NCBI RefSeq assembly: GCF_037198285.1
Contig: NZ_CP147243.1
Coordinates: 124,001-188,000, forward strand
Reading direction: 5' to 3'
DNA: 64,000 nucleotides
Origin: Haladaptatus sp. DJG-WS-42
Lineage (GTDB): Archaea > Halobacteriota > Halobacteria > Halobacteriales > Halococcaceae
Shown in pieces: positions 34,366 through 47,095 of the stretch. Position numbers and translations under genes: made by a program. Each line of letters begins with the position of its first letter. Within the stretch, counting starts at the first letter, position 1. The notes beneath the pieces were generated by a model that was given only the letters and a program-made list of their open reading frames with translations, made no database searches and was not told the origin of the DNA.

Positions 34366-35067
34366 ATGACCTTCAGACACGACGGTCTGCTCGTCGATTG
34401 GCTCGGCTACGCGACCGTCCGCCTCGAATCCCAAGATGGGACGGTCGTCTACTTCGACCCCGGACGCTACGGCGTCTTAAACGACTACACCGCCCGAGAC
34501 GGTGACGTGGTCTGCGTGACCCACGCCCACCACTACGACTCGGACGGCATCGAGCGCGTGGCGAAAGACGACGCGACGGTCGTCATCTTCGAGAACATCA
34601 ACCACCGCTTCATCGACCGTGACGTGATGGACGTAAATCGCCTCCCCTATGAGGTGCGGAAGGTGGACGACGAGTCGGATATTGCCGTGGATGACGTTAT
34701 CATCCGCTCGTTCGCGGCGTACAACGATCCCGACGGGCCACACCTCCGTGAAAACGGCGAGCCGTACCACAAAGAAGGGATGGGCGTTGGCTATCTCGTC
34801 ACCCTTGATGGCATCAACGTGTTCTGGCCCGGCGACACGGACGTGCTCGACGGCCACGAGCGCCTCGACGTGTCGCTGTTCATGCCGCCGATTGGCGGGA
34901 GTTTCACGATGGACCGCCACGAGGCCGCAAACCTCGCAGAAGCCCTCGACCCCGACCTCGTCTGCCCGATTCACTACAACACCTTCGAGGCAATCGAAGC
35001 CGACAGCACGGCGTTCGCTGGAGACGTGGCTTCGCGGAGCGTTCCCGTGGTGCTCGATGAGCACTGA
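34366..35067 (+). CDS. Metallo-beta-lactamase-fold hydrolase, UlaG-like
   Basis: 233 residues from the ATG at 34366 (GTG at 34360 is the alternative). The fold shows the metal motif THAHHYDSD, ending with FWPGDTDVLDG and the final CPIHYNTFEAIE. This pattern belongs to the COG2220/UlaG group of metal-dependent hydrolases whose substrates include lactones and phosphodiesters. It is 36 bases after ligA, on the same strand, so the two could be co-transcribed. No specific substrate can be proposed. Confidence 0.87.
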   Translation: MTFRHDGLLVDWLGYATVRLESQDGTVVYFDPGRYGVLNDYTARDGDVVCVTHAHHYDSDGIERVAKDDATVVIFENINHRFIDRDVMDVNRLPYEVRKVDDESDIAVDDVIIRSFAAYNDPDGPHLRENGEPYHKEGMGVGYLVTLDGINVFWPGDTDVLDGHERLDVSLFMPPIGGSFTMDRHEAANLAEALDPDLVCPIHYNTFEAIEADSTAFAGDVASRSVPVVLDEH

Positions 35068-35106
35068 GGCGAGAAGGGCTAACTCGGTCGCCTGCGACAC
35101 TATCGC

Positions 35107-35988
35107 ATGGACACCACCAAGCAAGTGTACGAATCTGCGGCGTCAGGCTGGCAACGCGGCCTGTACGCGGACATCAAACACACCTTTCGCGCACCGCTCG
35201 TCAACTGGATTTTTCGGACGACGATGGCGAACGAACCCGCGTTTCTGCGGTACGCGTGGGGACAGGTCAAACCCGTCTTCGAAACCGAAGCGTTCGCCAC
35301 ATTCTCGGTGCGCTATCGTGACACCATCCTCGCGGAACTCGAAACTGGGCACGAACTCCCCGGGTACGAACCCGCAGATGTGGGTCTTACCCCCGCTGAA
35401 TTCCGCGAACTGAACGGACAACTCACCACCTTCGACATCGTCTCGCCGCGACTCGCCGTCCTCTTTTCGCTCGTAGACCGTGGCCTGAACGGGGGCGACG
35501 TGGGAACAACTCCCGACACCAGCGAGGCCGCGTGTACGCCGTTTTCTGACTCTCTCGACCGAAATCGGGGGCTCGCACCAACAATGCTCCCACAAGGACA
35601 CGTCCCCGACGAGGCCCAACAGGCACTCGACGGCCTGACCCAGTTCCACGGGTTCGGCGAGAGTCTTCCCAGTATCTACCGCTGTCTCGGGCAATGGCCG
35701 TCGTATCTGGATACGGCGTGGCGCGACCTCAAGCCGATTCTCGAAAGCGACGCCTTCGAACAGGCGGTGGCCGAGAGTGAATCGCTGAAAGGCGCGTTTG
35801 TCGAAGCCGTCGCCTTCAGGCCACAACTCGACCCGAGGACGCTCCGCGCGGTTGGGTTCTCGGAAACGACGATAGCGGCTGTCCAAGACCTCTTTTCGTC
35901 GTTCAACGGCGGCGCGGTCAGGACGGTCATCCCGGCGTTGCCACTCTTTGCGAAAACGGTAGGCGCAGAAGGGAAAAGAAGCCGTTAG
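35107..35988 (+). CDS. DehI-family (group I haloacid dehalogenase fold) protein, probably not a dehalogenase
   Basis: 293 residues built as two similar halves, as in DehI. The recognisable parts are [34 protein letters not shown], the [21 protein letters not shown] segment and the second-half [17 protein letters not shown]. DehI dehalogenates 2-haloacids by water attack activated by an Asp seven residues before the WP pair. When I align from memory on that WP pair, Ile stands in that place here ([10 protein letters not shown]), so catalysis of that reaction is doubtful. The fold is also found in non-dehalogenase proteins. It overlaps the end of the convergent top6A gene by four bases. Confidence 0.75.
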   Translation: MDTTKQVYESAASGWQRGLYADIKHTFRAPLVNWIFRTTMANEPAFLRYAWGQVKPVFETEAFATFSVRYRDTILAELETGHELPGYEPADVGLTPAEFRELNGQLTTFDIVSPRLAVLFSLVDRGLNGGDVGTTPDTSEAACTPFSDSLDRNRGLAPTMLPQGHVPDEAQQALDGLTQFHGFGESLPSIYRCLGQWPSYLDTAWRDLKPILESDAFEQAVAESESLKGAFVEAVAFRPQLDPRTLRAVGFSETTIAAVQDLFSSFNGGAVRTVIPALPLFAKTVGAEGKRSR

Positions 35989-37079
35989 ATGATGTCCATC
36001 GCAGAGAGGCGTTCTGGCAGGTAGGTGTCGGTCACGAAGTCAAGCCCGCGCGAGGCGAGTGCCTGCTGTTCTGCCTTCTTGTCGATGTCGAGTTGGAGTT
36101 CGATCTGTTCGGTCCAGTAGTCGGATTGGAAGCGCGGGTCTTCGAGTTCGCTTTCGAGCGCGTTGCGGTCTGAGTCGCTGAGCGGGTCGGTCGGCAGGTC
36201 GTACTTCACGATGTCTTCTGGCTGGATGCCAACGAACTTCGCGTCGGGCGTGGCCAGATATTTCGACAGGTGGGCGCTCTTAATCGAGCCGTACGCAACG
36301 GAGCCGAAGATGCGGTACGACCACGGGTCGCCGTCTGTGAACACCACGACGGGCAGGTCGAGTTCGTTGTGCAGGCGCTTGGTGATGCGTCGGGTTGCCC
36401 GCGCGGGCTGTCCCTTCAGGTGGACGACGATGACGTTGTACTCCTCATCGAAGCCGTTTTCGACCAGTCGGTCGCGCATCCCACCGGTCTCCACACAGAG
36501 GATGAAGTCAGCGTCGTGGTCTAAGAACTCGATGGTGTCCGGATTGTTCGGGATCTGGTAGCCGCCTTCCCCGACGTCCTTCTGACAGTGGATGTCGCGT
36601 TCGCCACGGCGAGTCTGTTCGCGGAGGAACAGCGGCCCCATGAGCGTCGCTCCGGATTCTTCCGGGCGCATGTGCAGGTCTTCGCGGGTGACGTTCGAGA
36701 CGATTTCTAAGTCTTCGATGAGTTGGTTCGACTCGTCCTGACTGGAGAACTGCGCTTCTTCCTCGTTCCACGATTCAGAGAGGTAGTACAACTCACGAAG
36801 GGTAGACGAGCGGTCTTCGTCCAGTTGTGTTGCGAGGAAGTCGATGGTGTAGACGGCTTTGAGCAGCTTTCGCGCCCCGCGGACGCTGTTCGCGCTCCGG
36901 GTGCTCTTTCGGTCGCCGTACACCCAGACGCCGAGCTCTTCGTCGTAGACGATGTTGCTCTTCGTCCGCGTGGGAATCTGCATCTTCGGGATGTCGCCCC
37001 CGGCGAACTGGTCGTAGAACGATGCGGCGAGGTCGATGAGTTGCTCGCGGGCAACGTCGTCGTTTTTACTTGGACTCAT
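35985..37079 (-). CDS. top6A: DNA topoisomerase VI subunit A
   Basis: 364 residues, Spo11-like. The catalytic tyrosine is one of Tyr98-Tyr99 in [10 protein letters not shown] of the winged-helix domain; the Toprim domain shows the Glu of [11 protein letters not shown] and the acidic pair of [13 protein letters not shown]. TopoVI-A makes the double-strand break, with subunit B supplying ATPase energy. The ATG overlaps the top6B stop by four bases, so the two are coupled and presumably equimolar. The downstream end shares TTAG bases with the DehI-like gene. Confidence 0.96.
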   Translation of the reverse strand: MSPSKNDDVAREQLIDLAASFYDQFAGGDIPKMQIPTRTKSNIVYDEELGVWVYGDRKSTRSANSVRGARKLLKAVYTIDFLATQLDEDRSSTLRELYYLSESWNEEEAQFSSQDESNQLIEDLEIVSNVTREDLHMRPEESGATLMGPLFLREQTRRGERDIHCQKDVGEGGYQIPNNPDTIEFLDHDADFILCVETGGMRDRLVENGFDEEYNVIVVHLKGQPARATRRITKRLHNELDLPVVVFTDGDPWSYRIFGSVAYGSIKSAHLSKYLATPDAKFVGIQPEDIVKYDLPTDPLSDSDRNALESELEDPRFQSDYWTEQIELQLDIDKKAEQQALASRGLDFVTDTYLPERLSAMDII

Positions 37080-39499
37080 GCGTTTACTGTCAGGCGTTCA
37101 TTCTCGACCCCGCTCACGCTGAGGTCGAACGATGCGTCGTCGTCTGCCACCGTGTATTTGAGTACGGCGTCATCTCCCGCGCTCACCTCGGCGGTCCACT
37201 TGATGAACCACTCGCCGTCCATTTCGACAACTGTTGCGCCTTTCGAGACGCTCTGTGGCTCTGCGGTGACGATATCGGTGAGTTCGAGGCTCGCATTCAC
37301 GTTCGAGTGATTTTCGACCACTACTTCGACCGTGCCGTCCTCCACGTTTCGCTCGACGAGGACGTTGTTCATGATGCGCGCCATCGAGTCGTCGATGACC
37401 AGCGGCGGGCGTTTGGTGACCTCGGAGAGTTTCGTCGCCATCTTCGGGAGGATGGAGGCGAGGACGTCCTGTTTGCGCTGGCGCTTCTGGAGCGACCGGC
37501 GCTTTTTCAGGTAGGATTTGAGTTCGCGGGCCGCTTCGCGGATGGCGAGTTCGATTTCGTCGTGAATCGCCGGGACGTTTGCGAGGGCGTCTTTCGACTC
37601 GCTCGTGAACGGGACGTTGGTCGACGCGACGTGTACCATGATGACCGCGGGCCCTTTCGGCAGGCCGCTGCCGCCAGGTTGGTCTAAGCCGTAGTTGCGC
37701 CAGCCAATGGATTTCGTGACTTCCGTAATCGTACACGCCCCCTGCTGGTAGACCAGCGGTACGCGATTGGCGAAGCGAAGCAGTTCAACGGTTCCCTCCG
37801 CGGGAAGGTCGCCGCCGTAGGCGATACCGGCTTCCACGATGAACGGGTCGCCGCCGTGGACGTCTGCGTCGCGGGTCGCGGCGGAGTAGAAGTCCGCGTC
37901 GAACTCCTTTTTCAGCCCGGCGAGGAGCAGGTCGTCCGTAATCGGTGAGAGACACGTCGTGGGCGGCGCCATGATGTCGGCTTCGCGCATCCCTTCGAGC
38001 AGTTCGCTCGCCGTGTCTCGGCTTCCGGCAACTTCCTTGACGTTCGGGAGGTCGTCAGAAACCGTCTTCATGATACGCCAAAGCGCGTCTACGATGTTGT
38101 TTCGCGCCGTCTCCCCGACGGTCGCGTCTTCGCGCTTTTGGGTCTGCTCTGCGGCGCGGTCCACGAACGACCGGAGGGTTTTGAGTGTCGCGCGGTCGCG
38201 TTCGTTCTCACCACCAAATTTAGCCGCGATACGTTCTGCGAGGCTGTAGACGACGGCGTCGTCTTTGCGGCTGGTCGTCGCCTCGTCTACGAGCGAGTAG
38301 ATGTCAGAAACACGGTTTGCAGCGATAACTTCCCACGCCGCCGCAACTGCGTTTTTGCGCACGGTTTTGCCGAACGTTGGGTCGAACGCATCTTCCGTCT
38401 CGTCTGCAACGTCTGCGACGACACGTTCGAGGTTGGTGTAGGAGACGCGCTCCATTACGGAAATACGGGAGGCGACCGTCTCTGCGAACGACTCTGTGGG
38501 TTTCTCGCCTTTGTTGACGACAGCCGCTTCGATGGCTCCGACGAGTGTCGTGACCTCGGGGTCGTCTTCAGAGCCGAGATTGACCTCCTCGGTCGCACCC
38601 GGCGGCATCCACGCCATCTCGCGGCCGAAGTGGCGGTCGCGGAAACCTTCTAAGATGCTTTCGGCCGTTTTCTTCCCGACGCGGGTGAACTCCTCTTGGA
38701 GGAAGCCGGAGACGGAGTGCGACGCCGTCCCATCAAGCATCTTGAGCAGTGTGCCGAGTTCAACGCCGTGTGGGTGCGGTCGAATCTCCTCAGTTTCTGC
38801 GGGCAGTTGGTCGGTCGCGCGTTCGAACTTGAACGTCTCCTCTGGCTCGCGCATCTCGATGCGAGCGTGGGGATTCACAACTGCGGTGTGCTTGATATAG
38901 CTGTGGAGGTTTGCGCGAGCGCGCATGTTCGCTTCCATCTCCAGCTCGATGCGCGTGCCGTGTGGGCGGTCCCACGTGGTTTCGCGCTCGGTCTGAATCT
39001 CCGGTTCGTTCGTGTCGGTGTCGATGATGAGTTCGAAGTATTTGGCCTCGGCACTCCCTTTCGTCCGACTCGTGATTTTCGCGGGTTTCCCGGAGGTGAG
39101 TTGTGAGTAGAGGACGGCCGCAGAGATACCGATACCCTGCTGGCCACGGGACTGTTCGCGCTTGTGGAAGCGCGACCCGTAGAGCAGTTTCCCGAACACC
39201 TTCGGGATTTGCTCGGCGGTGATGCCGGGGCCGTTGTCCTCGATGATGAGACGATAGTAGTCTCCCACCTCGGCGATTTCTACGTAGATGTCGGGGAGGA
39301 CTCCGGCCTCCTCGGTGGCGTCGAGGGCGTTGTCGACAGCCTCCTTGACAGCAGTGACCAGACCGCGGGCACCGCTGTCGAATCCGAGCATATGCTTGTT
39401 CTTCTCGAAGAACTCGGCGATGGAGATCTCGCGCTGGCTTTGGGCCAGCTCTTCTGCGATCCCCTCGCCCTCGCCGAGTGTCGATTGGAACGAGGTCAT
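37076..39499 (-). CDS. top6B: DNA topoisomerase VI subunit B
   Basis: 807 residues. GHKL ATPase motifs are seen: [14 protein letters not shown] with Asn57 and IEDNGPGI at 86-93, then [17 protein letters not shown]. After the transducer domain comes a C-terminal Ig-like extension (about 720-807). The usual H2TH domain lies near 230-310. It drives strand passage by TopoVI and so relaxes and decatenates DNA. Longer than the 530 residues in crenarchaea, as is usual in haloarchaea and methanogens. Its TATA box is at 39524-39530, 25 bases upstream, suggesting a leaderless transcript. It is the first gene of the top6BA operon. Confidence 0.96.
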   Translation of the reverse strand: MTSFQSTLGEGEGIAEELAQSQREISIAEFFEKNKHMLGFDSGARGLVTAVKEAVDNALDATEEAGVLPDIYVEIAEVGDYYRLIIEDNGPGITAEQIPKVFGKLLYGSRFHKREQSRGQQGIGISAAVLYSQLTSGKPAKITSRTKGSAEAKYFELIIDTDTNEPEIQTERETTWDRPHGTRIELEMEANMRARANLHSYIKHTAVVNPHARIEMREPEETFKFERATDQLPAETEEIRPHPHGVELGTLLKMLDGTASHSVSGFLQEEFTRVGKKTAESILEGFRDRHFGREMAWMPPGATEEVNLGSEDDPEVTTLVGAIEAAVVNKGEKPTESFAETVASRISVMERVSYTNLERVVADVADETEDAFDPTFGKTVRKNAVAAAWEVIAANRVSDIYSLVDEATTSRKDDAVVYSLAERIAAKFGGENERDRATLKTLRSFVDRAAEQTQKREDATVGETARNNIVDALWRIMKTVSDDLPNVKEVAGSRDTASELLEGMREADIMAPPTTCLSPITDDLLLAGLKKEFDADFYSAATRDADVHGGDPFIVEAGIAYGGDLPAEGTVELLRFANRVPLVYQQGACTITEVTKSIGWRNYGLDQPGGSGLPKGPAVIMVHVASTNVPFTSESKDALANVPAIHDEIELAIREAARELKSYLKKRRSLQKRQRKQDVLASILPKMATKLSEVTKRPPLVIDDSMARIMNNVLVERNVEDGTVEVVVENHSNVNASLELTDIVTAEPQSVSKGATVVEMDGEWFIKWTAEVSAGDDAVLKYTVADDDASFDLSVSGVENERLTVNA

Positions 39500-41677
<2,178 letters not shown>

Positions 41678-44182
41678 ATGAGTTCTGACGTACCTGCTGA
41701 CGAGCCTGCAGAGATTCACTCGACCGTCCTCATAGAGGACGAAATGGAACAGTCCTACATCGACTACGCGATGAGCGTCATCGTCGGTCGTGCCCTTCCT
41801 GCCGTCGAAGACGGCCTGAAACCCGTCCACCGACGGATTCTGTACGCGATGCACGAGATGGGGCTGTCGAGTGGCTCTAGCCACCGAAAAGCCTCGTCCA
41901 TCGTTGGCCAAACGATGGGTAACTACCACCCACACGGCGACAGCGCAATCTATGACGCGCTCGCCCGGATGGCACAGGACTTCTCGCTTCGCTATCCACT
42001 CATCGACGGGCAGGGGAACTTCGGGTCGATAGACGGCGACCCACCGGCCGCCATGCGGTATACGGAAGCGCGGATGAGTTCTATCGCAGAGGAACTCCTT
42101 TCTGACATCGAGAAGGACACGGTTGACTTCTCGGGCAACTACGACGACCGCCTGCAAGAGCCAGATGTCCTTCCATCGGCCATTCCAAACCTCCTGCTCA
42201 ACGGGTCGTCCGGGATTGCTGTGGGAATGTCCACGAACATTCCGCCGCACAATCTGGGCGAAGTCATCGACGCAACCGTCGAGCTCATCGAGAACCCCGA
42301 GGCAGACGTCCAAGACCTGATGGAGTACGTCGAAGGGCCGGACTTCCCGACCGGAGCCAACATCGTTGGCCGCCAAGGCATCTACAACGCCTACACGACC
42401 GGCCGGGGTCGCCTGCGGGTTCGCGCCGAGTTCGAGGTCGAGGAGAACGAGAAGGACCGCGACCGCATCATCATCACGGAGATTCCGTATCAGGAGAACA
42501 AGTCGCGACTCATCGAGCGGATTGCGGACAACGTAAACGACGGCACGATAGACGGCATTTCGGACCTTCGGGACGAATCCGACCGCGAAGGGATTCGCGT
42601 CGTCATCGAACTCAAGCACAACGCGAACACGGACATCGTTCGCAACCAACTGCTCGAACACCACCTTGAGTCCACCTTCGGCGTCATCAACCTCGCGCTG
42701 GTCGATGGCCAGCCGCGCATCCTGACGCTAAAGGAGATGCTCGTCCACTACTTAGAACACCGCAAAGACGTCGTCCGGCGGCGTTCTGAGTACGAACTGA
42801 ACGAGGCAGAAGAGCGCGCCCACATCTTGGAAGGGCGCCTGATTGCCTTAGAGAACGTTGAGGAAGTCGTCGAGACAATCCGCAACTCAGAAGACCGCGA
42901 CGCGGCGAAGACCGGGCTGCAAGAGAACTTCGAACTCTCCGAAAAGCAATCTGAACACATCGTTCGGATGCAACTCGGGAGCCTCACGTCGCTCGAAGCC
43001 CAGGAAATCGAGACGGAGTACGACGACGTACTCGAAACCATCGAGCGCCTCGAAACCATCCTCGGCGACGAGGACGAGTTGCTCGCCGTCATCAGGGGCG
43101 AACTCCTCGCCATCAAAGACGAGTACGACGACGACCGCCGCACCTCAATCGTCGAGGATTACGGCACGGTCACGCACGAAGACCTCATCCCACAGGAGGA
43201 CGTGCTGGTCGTCATCACGGAAGACGACTACGTCAAACGCATGCCCGTAAACCGCTTCGACGCTCAGGGTCGCGGCGGGAAGGGAATCATCGGGACGAAT
43301 CTCAAAGAAGGCGACCGGGTTTCGAAGGTGTTCATGGCGAACACCCACGACTACCTGCTCGCCTTTACGAATCAGGGACAGGTCTATCAACTGAAGACCT
43401 ACGAGATTCCAGAGGTCGGCAGGACGGCACGGGGGAAATCCGCCGTCAACCTGCTCAAACTCGACAAGGGTGAGGAGATTACGGCTGTCGTCAACACCGA
43501 CGACTTCTCAGAAGAGGAGTATCTCACCTTTGCCACGAAACACGGCTACGTCAAGCGAACGGGTGCGGACAACTTCACCAACATCCTCTCGACGGGGATT
43601 CGCGCCATCCGCTTAGAAGACGGCGACGAACTCGTGGACGTCGAGATTACGGACGGTAAAGCAGACCTCCTGATTGCGACGGCGGGCGGCATGTCCATTC
43701 GGTTCGAGGAGACGGACGCTCGCGCTATGGGCCGCACCGCCCGTGGGGTAAACGGCATCAAGCTCTCGGGCGACGATACGGTCGCCGGACTCATCGCCGC
43801 AGACGAGTCCGCAGACCTACTGACCGTCACCGAGAACGGCTACGGCAAGCGCACGCCAATCAGCAAGTATCGCACCCAATCGCGCTACGGCAAGGGCCTC
43901 ATCGACATCAAGACCAACGAGCGAAACGGCGAGGTCACCGCCATCAAGGCGGTCTCCGACGACGATGACGTCGTCGTGATGAGTGACGATGGCCAGATTA
44001 TGCGCACCCACGTCGCAGACATCTCGGAGGTTGGCCGCAACACGATGGGTGTCATCGTGATGCGTCTCTCCGACGGCGACAAGGTGGCGAGCGTTGACGT
44101 GATTCCACCGCTCGACGCACGCGACGGCGCAAAAGATGACGAAGAAGACGAGGACGCAGAAGAAGTGGAAGCCGACGAGTAA
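41678..44182 (+). CDS. gyrA: DNA gyrase subunit A
   Basis: 834 residues. The active tyrosine is Tyr128 (AMRYTEARM), quinolone-site residues lie around 80-90 ([13 protein letters not shown]), and the GyrA-box QGRGGKG at about 529-535 marks the C-terminal wrapping domain, so this is gyrase and not topoisomerase IV. The last 20 residues are almost only Asp and Glu. It begins directly after gyrB and belongs to the same operon. TrpB follows 64 bases later with its own promoter. Length is normal. Confidence 0.97.
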   Translation: MSSDVPADEPAEIHSTVLIEDEMEQSYIDYAMSVIVGRALPAVEDGLKPVHRRILYAMHEMGLSSGSSHRKASSIVGQTMGNYHPHGDSAIYDALARMAQDFSLRYPLIDGQGNFGSIDGDPPAAMRYTEARMSSIAEELLSDIEKDTVDFSGNYDDRLQEPDVLPSAIPNLLLNGSSGIAVGMSTNIPPHNLGEVIDATVELIENPEADVQDLMEYVEGPDFPTGANIVGRQGIYNAYTTGRGRLRVRAEFEVEENEKDRDRIIITEIPYQENKSRLIERIADNVNDGTIDGISDLRDESDREGIRVVIELKHNANTDIVRNQLLEHHLESTFGVINLALVDGQPRILTLKEMLVHYLEHRKDVVRRRSEYELNEAEERAHILEGRLIALENVEEVVETIRNSEDRDAAKTGLQENFELSEKQSEHIVRMQLGSLTSLEAQEIETEYDDVLETIERLETILGDEDELLAVIRGELLAIKDEYDDDRRTSIVEDYGTVTHEDLIPQEDVLVVITEDDYVKRMPVNRFDAQGRGGKGIIGTNLKEGDRVSKVFMANTHDYLLAFTNQGQVYQLKTYEIPEVGRTARGKSAVNLLKLDKGEEITAVVNTDDFSEEEYLTFATKHGYVKRTGADNFTNILSTGIRAIRLEDGDELVDVEITDGKADLLIATAGGMSIRFEETDARAMGRTARGVNGIKLSGDDTVAGLIAADESADLLTVTENGYGKRTPISKYRTQSRYGKGLIDIKTNERNGEVTAIKAVSDDDDVVVMSDDGQIMRTHVADISEVGRNTMGVIVMRLSDGDKVASVDVIPPLDARDGAKDDEEDEDAEEVEADE

Positions 44183-44208
44183 GCACCCGGCAACCGCTGT
44201 CGCTGACC

Positions 44209-44233
44209 ATACATTTTTGTGCACTGTTGTACA
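44209..44233 (+). promoter_or_regulatory. trpB promoter with two TRP-box-like sites
   Basis: TATA-like tacatttt (about 44209-44217) lies 30 bases before the trpB ATG. TGTGCA at 44218-44223 and TGTACA at 44228-44233 follow, spaced ten bases start to start, i.e. on one DNA face and between the TATA box and the expected transcription start. TGTACA is the known TRP-box consensus of the TrpY repressor of Methanothermobacter. Sequence seen directly; regulation inferred. Confidence 0.55.
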
Positions 44234-44246
44234 TTGGCTTGCTACC

Positions 44247-45416
44247 ATGCAACACAATTCGGGAGACAATCCGGGCAAATTCGGCACCTTTGGCGGCCGA
44301 CACGTTCCAGAACCGCTCGAAGAACCACTCGCACAGTTGGGAGCGGCGTTCGACGAGATTGCGAAGTCGCCCGAGTTCAGAGCCGAGTTCTACGACCTAC
44401 TCACGAAGTACGCGGGCCGTGAGACGCCGTTATATTACGCCGAAAACCTTTCTGCAGCGTACGGCGCAGACATCTATCTCAAACGCGAAGACCTGCTCCA
44501 CGGCGGGGCACACAAAATCAACAACGCGCTCGGACAGGCGTTGCTTGCGAAGAAGGCGGGGAAAACGCGGCTCATCGCGGAGACGGGCGCGGGCCAACAC
44601 GGCACGGCGACCGCCATGGTCGGTGCACTGTTCGGCCTTGACACCGAGATTTACATGGGGAAAAAGGACGTCGAGCGCCAGAAGATGAACGTCTTCCGGA
44701 TGCGACTCATGGGCGCGACGGTGAACGAGGTCACCCGTGGCGGGTCGGGGCTCGCAGACGCCGTCGACGCCGCGCTCGAAGACTTTGCGGGGAACATGGA
44801 CGACACGCACTACCTCGTTGGCTCTGCAGTCGGGCCAGACCCGTTCCCCCGGATGGTGCGCGAGTTCCAGTCCGTGATAGGCGAGGAAGCGCGCGCTCAG
44901 ATACTCGACCAAACTGGGAGCCTGCCGGATGCGGCGGTCGCCTGCGTCGGCGGCGGGTCGAACGCGATTGGCCTGTTTCACGCCTTCCGCGACGATGATG
45001 TGACATTCTATGGCGGCGAAGGCGGTGGCGAAGGTGGAGATTCGAAGCGTCACGCCGCGCCGCTCGCGGCGGGGAAAGACGGCGTCATCCACGGGATGGC
45101 CACGCGCGTTATCGAAGATGACGTGGAAGTCCACTCGGTCTCTGCTGGACTCGACTATCCGGGCGTCGGCCCCGAACACGCCATGTTCCGGGCGGTTGGC
45201 CGGTGTGAGTATCGCGCCATCACCGACGACGAAGCCATCGACGCCTTCCGGACGCTAAGCGAGACAGAAGGCATCATTCCGGCGCTCGAAAGCAGTCACG
45301 CGCTCGCCCTCGCAAAGCAAGTTGCTGCCGACCACGATACTATCATCGTCAATCTGAGCGGCCGTGGTGACAAGGATATGGAGCAGGCTGCCTCGTTGCT
45401 CGACCTCGGCGCATAA
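44247..45416 (+). CDS. trpB: Tryptophan synthase beta chain
   Basis: 389 residues from the ATG at 44247 (an in-frame extension runs back into gyrA and is rejected). The PLP lysine is Lys90 in GGAHKINN, the catalytic Glu lies in AETGAGQHG, the phosphate-binding loop is GGGSNAIG and the end shows [10 protein letters not shown]. It condenses indole and serine to tryptophan. The N-terminus [15 protein letters not shown] is of the TrpB1 type that pairs with TrpA. No trpA or other trp gene is adjacent in this window, so this is a detached copy; trp operon genes may be elsewhere. Own promoter with two TGTRCA boxes. Confidence 0.95.
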   Translation: MQHNSGDNPGKFGTFGGRHVPEPLEEPLAQLGAAFDEIAKSPEFRAEFYDLLTKYAGRETPLYYAENLSAAYGADIYLKREDLLHGGAHKINNALGQALLAKKAGKTRLIAETGAGQHGTATAMVGALFGLDTEIYMGKKDVERQKMNVFRMRLMGATVNEVTRGGSGLADAVDAALEDFAGNMDDTHYLVGSAVGPDPFPRMVREFQSVIGEEARAQILDQTGSLPDAAVACVGGGSNAIGLFHAFRDDDVTFYGGEGGGEGGDSKRHAAPLAAGKDGVIHGMATRVIEDDVEVHSVSAGLDYPGVGPEHAMFRAVGRCEYRAITDDEAIDAFRTLSETEGIIPALESSHALALAKQVAADHDTIIVNLSGRGDKDMEQAASLLDLGA

Positions 45417-45635
45417 CGGCACTCCGCTCGGGACAGTCGTCTGGCGTGGCTGGAAGGGATGACGTTCAGATATGTAAATTCCGCAAGAATGCGTGCGATT
45501 GTCGAAGATTTTTCGATAAACTCGATTAATTTTTGTAGTAGTGTTACGACCGGAGTGACAAGGTATCGCCAGTTTATTCAGGCTCCAACCAGGCACCCGG
45601 TGCCGGTCGCTGGCAGTCGTACCACCCGACAAACA
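45417..45635. other. Intergenic region with palindrome before the winged-helix gene
   Basis: 219 bases. An AT-rich patch at about 45508-45540 (tttttcgataaac, ttaatttttg) may end trpB transcription or start the next. A TATA-like gtttattca at 45572-45579 lies about 57 bases before the next ATG, giving a leader of about 30 bases. In that leader is a perfect inverted repeat GGCACC-C-GGTGCC at 45592-45604. No gene is supported here. Confidence 0.5.
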
Positions 45636-46130
45636 ATGCCACTGGACAAAAACCGGTTTAACGACCTCTGGGGGAATCTCAACGACGTCCTCGAGGAGTT
45701 TATCGAACCGCCCGATGGTGAACGCGAGTTGGGCGACGAGGAGCCACAGATACGTGACGAGCAGGCAGCACCAACCGCTGAATCACCCACTGAATCGCCG
45801 CTCGACCAGTTGATATCGAGCGAGTCAAAGTCGAAGGCGGAAATCGTCCTCGAAACCGGGATGACGCCACAAGAACTGCTCATCGAACTGCTCGATGAGT
45901 ACGATGGCAAGATGCGCCAACAGCAGGTCGTGAATGCGACGGGGTGGTCTGAAGCCTCCGTGAGTCGCCTCCTCACGAAGATGGAGCACGCAGAACAGAT
46001 CACTCGGGTGCAGATTGGCAACGAAAAAGTCGTCTTTCTCCCAGACCACGTCCCTGACGCGGCCAAACACCCCTTCCAGCGAATTGCAGATGAGGAGATC
46101 CGTCGAGAGAGAATCGTAAACCGGAGTTGA
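45636..46130 (+). CDS. Winged-helix transcriptional regulator (MarR-like, DUF7343 type)
   Basis: 164 residues from the ATG at 45636; the upstream extension is not coding-like. The first 70 residues are polar and acidic. A winged helix fills about 85-150: ELLIELLDEYDGKMRQQQVVNATGWSEASVSRLLTKMEHAEQI is helix 1 to recognition helix, and TRVQIGNEKVVFLPD is the wing. Such haloarchaeal proteins are regulators, some membrane-anchored, but this one has no hydrophobic segment. The leader contains a palindrome that could be its own operator. It is convergent with the arginase gene, five bases apart. Confidence 0.8.
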   Translation: MPLDKNRFNDLWGNLNDVLEEFIEPPDGERELGDEEPQIRDEQAAPTAESPTESPLDQLISSESKSKAEIVLETGMTPQELLIELLDEYDGKMRQQQVVNATGWSEASVSRLLTKMEHAEQITRVQIGNEKVVFLPDHVPDAAKHPFQRIADEEIRRERIVNRS

Positions 46131-46135
46131 GCGGG

Positions 46136-47056
46136 CTACAGAATCGTCTTCCCGAGGACGCTTGCGGCGAGTTCAGTTGCTAGTTCTGCAGTTTCGTTGT
46201 GTTCGTCGAGAATCGGATTCACTTCGACGATTTCGAGCGAGCGCATGAAGTCTGTTGCCCTGTTTTCCGCCGCAACGATTTCGAGTGCTGCGTGTGCCTC
46301 GCGGTAGGTGACGCCACCGCGAACGGGCGTCCCGACGCCGGGTGCTTCGTTCGGGTCGAGCCAGTCCATGTCGAGGCTGACGTGGACGCCATCGACGCCA
46401 TCGCATGCGATTTCAATGGCATCGTCGACCACGGCTGAGACGCCGTATTCGTCGATATCGGACATCGTGAATGCCGTGATGTCGCTTTCGCGGATGGCCT
46501 CACGCTCGGCTTCGTCGACGCTCCGGAGGCCAACGATGACGATGTTCTCTTCGCGAACGTTCGGGGCGTGCGCCCACTCTGTGTCTGCAAATTCGTCGCG
46601 GCCGAGCACCGCCGCGAGCGGCATCCCGTGGACGTTCCCGCTCGGCGAGGTCGAGGGAGTGTTGAAGTCGCCGTGGGCGTCGAACCAGATGACACCGAGG
46701 CTCGCGTCTCTCGCGGCACCGGCCATCGTGCCAATCGCAATCGAGTGGTCGCCGCCGAGAACGAGCGGGAACTCGCCTGCGGACAGCGCAGCGGCAACGG
46801 TGTCCGCGAGTCGAGTGCACACCGTCGCCGTCTCATCGAGATATTTTGCCTTCCCGTGTTTTGGCTCACCGGCTTCCGGGTCGCGTAAGTGGGCGTGTGG
46901 GACGGTGATGTCGCCTGCATCGTTACAGGTGATGTCGAGTTTTTCCAGTCGGTCTACGAGGCCCGCGTATCGAATCGCAGAGGGGCCCATGTCAACCCCA
47001 CGTCGGTCTGCGCCGAGGTCCATCGGAACCCCGATGAGTCGTGCTGGTTGCTGCAT
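46136..47056 (-). CDS. rocF: Arginase
   Basis: 306 residues from the ATG at 47056 (another start lies nine bases upstream). The Mn2+ ligands are all present: His104 (GGDHS), Asp126, His128 and Asp130 (DAHGD), Asp229 and Asp231 (SLDMDWLDP). The FNTPSTSPSGNVHGMP loop is the arginase, not agmatinase, pattern. It splits arginine to ornithine and urea, providing nitrogen and ornithine from arginine catabolism. Adjacent genes are a winged-helix regulator (convergent) and an epimerase (39 bases upstream on the same strand), with no other arginine genes. Length is normal. Confidence 0.94.
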   Translation of the reverse strand: MQQPARLIGVPMDLGADRRGVDMGPSAIRYAGLVDRLEKLDITCNDAGDITVPHAHLRDPEAGEPKHGKAKYLDETATVCTRLADTVAAALSAGEFPLVLGGDHSIAIGTMAGAARDASLGVIWFDAHGDFNTPSTSPSGNVHGMPLAAVLGRDEFADTEWAHAPNVREENIVIVGLRSVDEAEREAIRESDITAFTMSDIDEYGVSAVVDDAIEIACDGVDGVHVSLDMDWLDPNEAPGVGTPVRGGVTYREAHAALEIVAAENRATDFMRSLEIVEVNPILDEHNETAELATELAASVLGKTIL

Positions 47057-47095
47057 ACAAACCACTACACGACAGGCCCTGAAAAAAGGAGTCGA

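Noticed and set aside
35107-35988. Calling the DehI-like protein a haloacid dehalogenase
   Set aside because: The expected catalytic Asp position appears to be Ile, and no transporter or haloacid gene is nearby.
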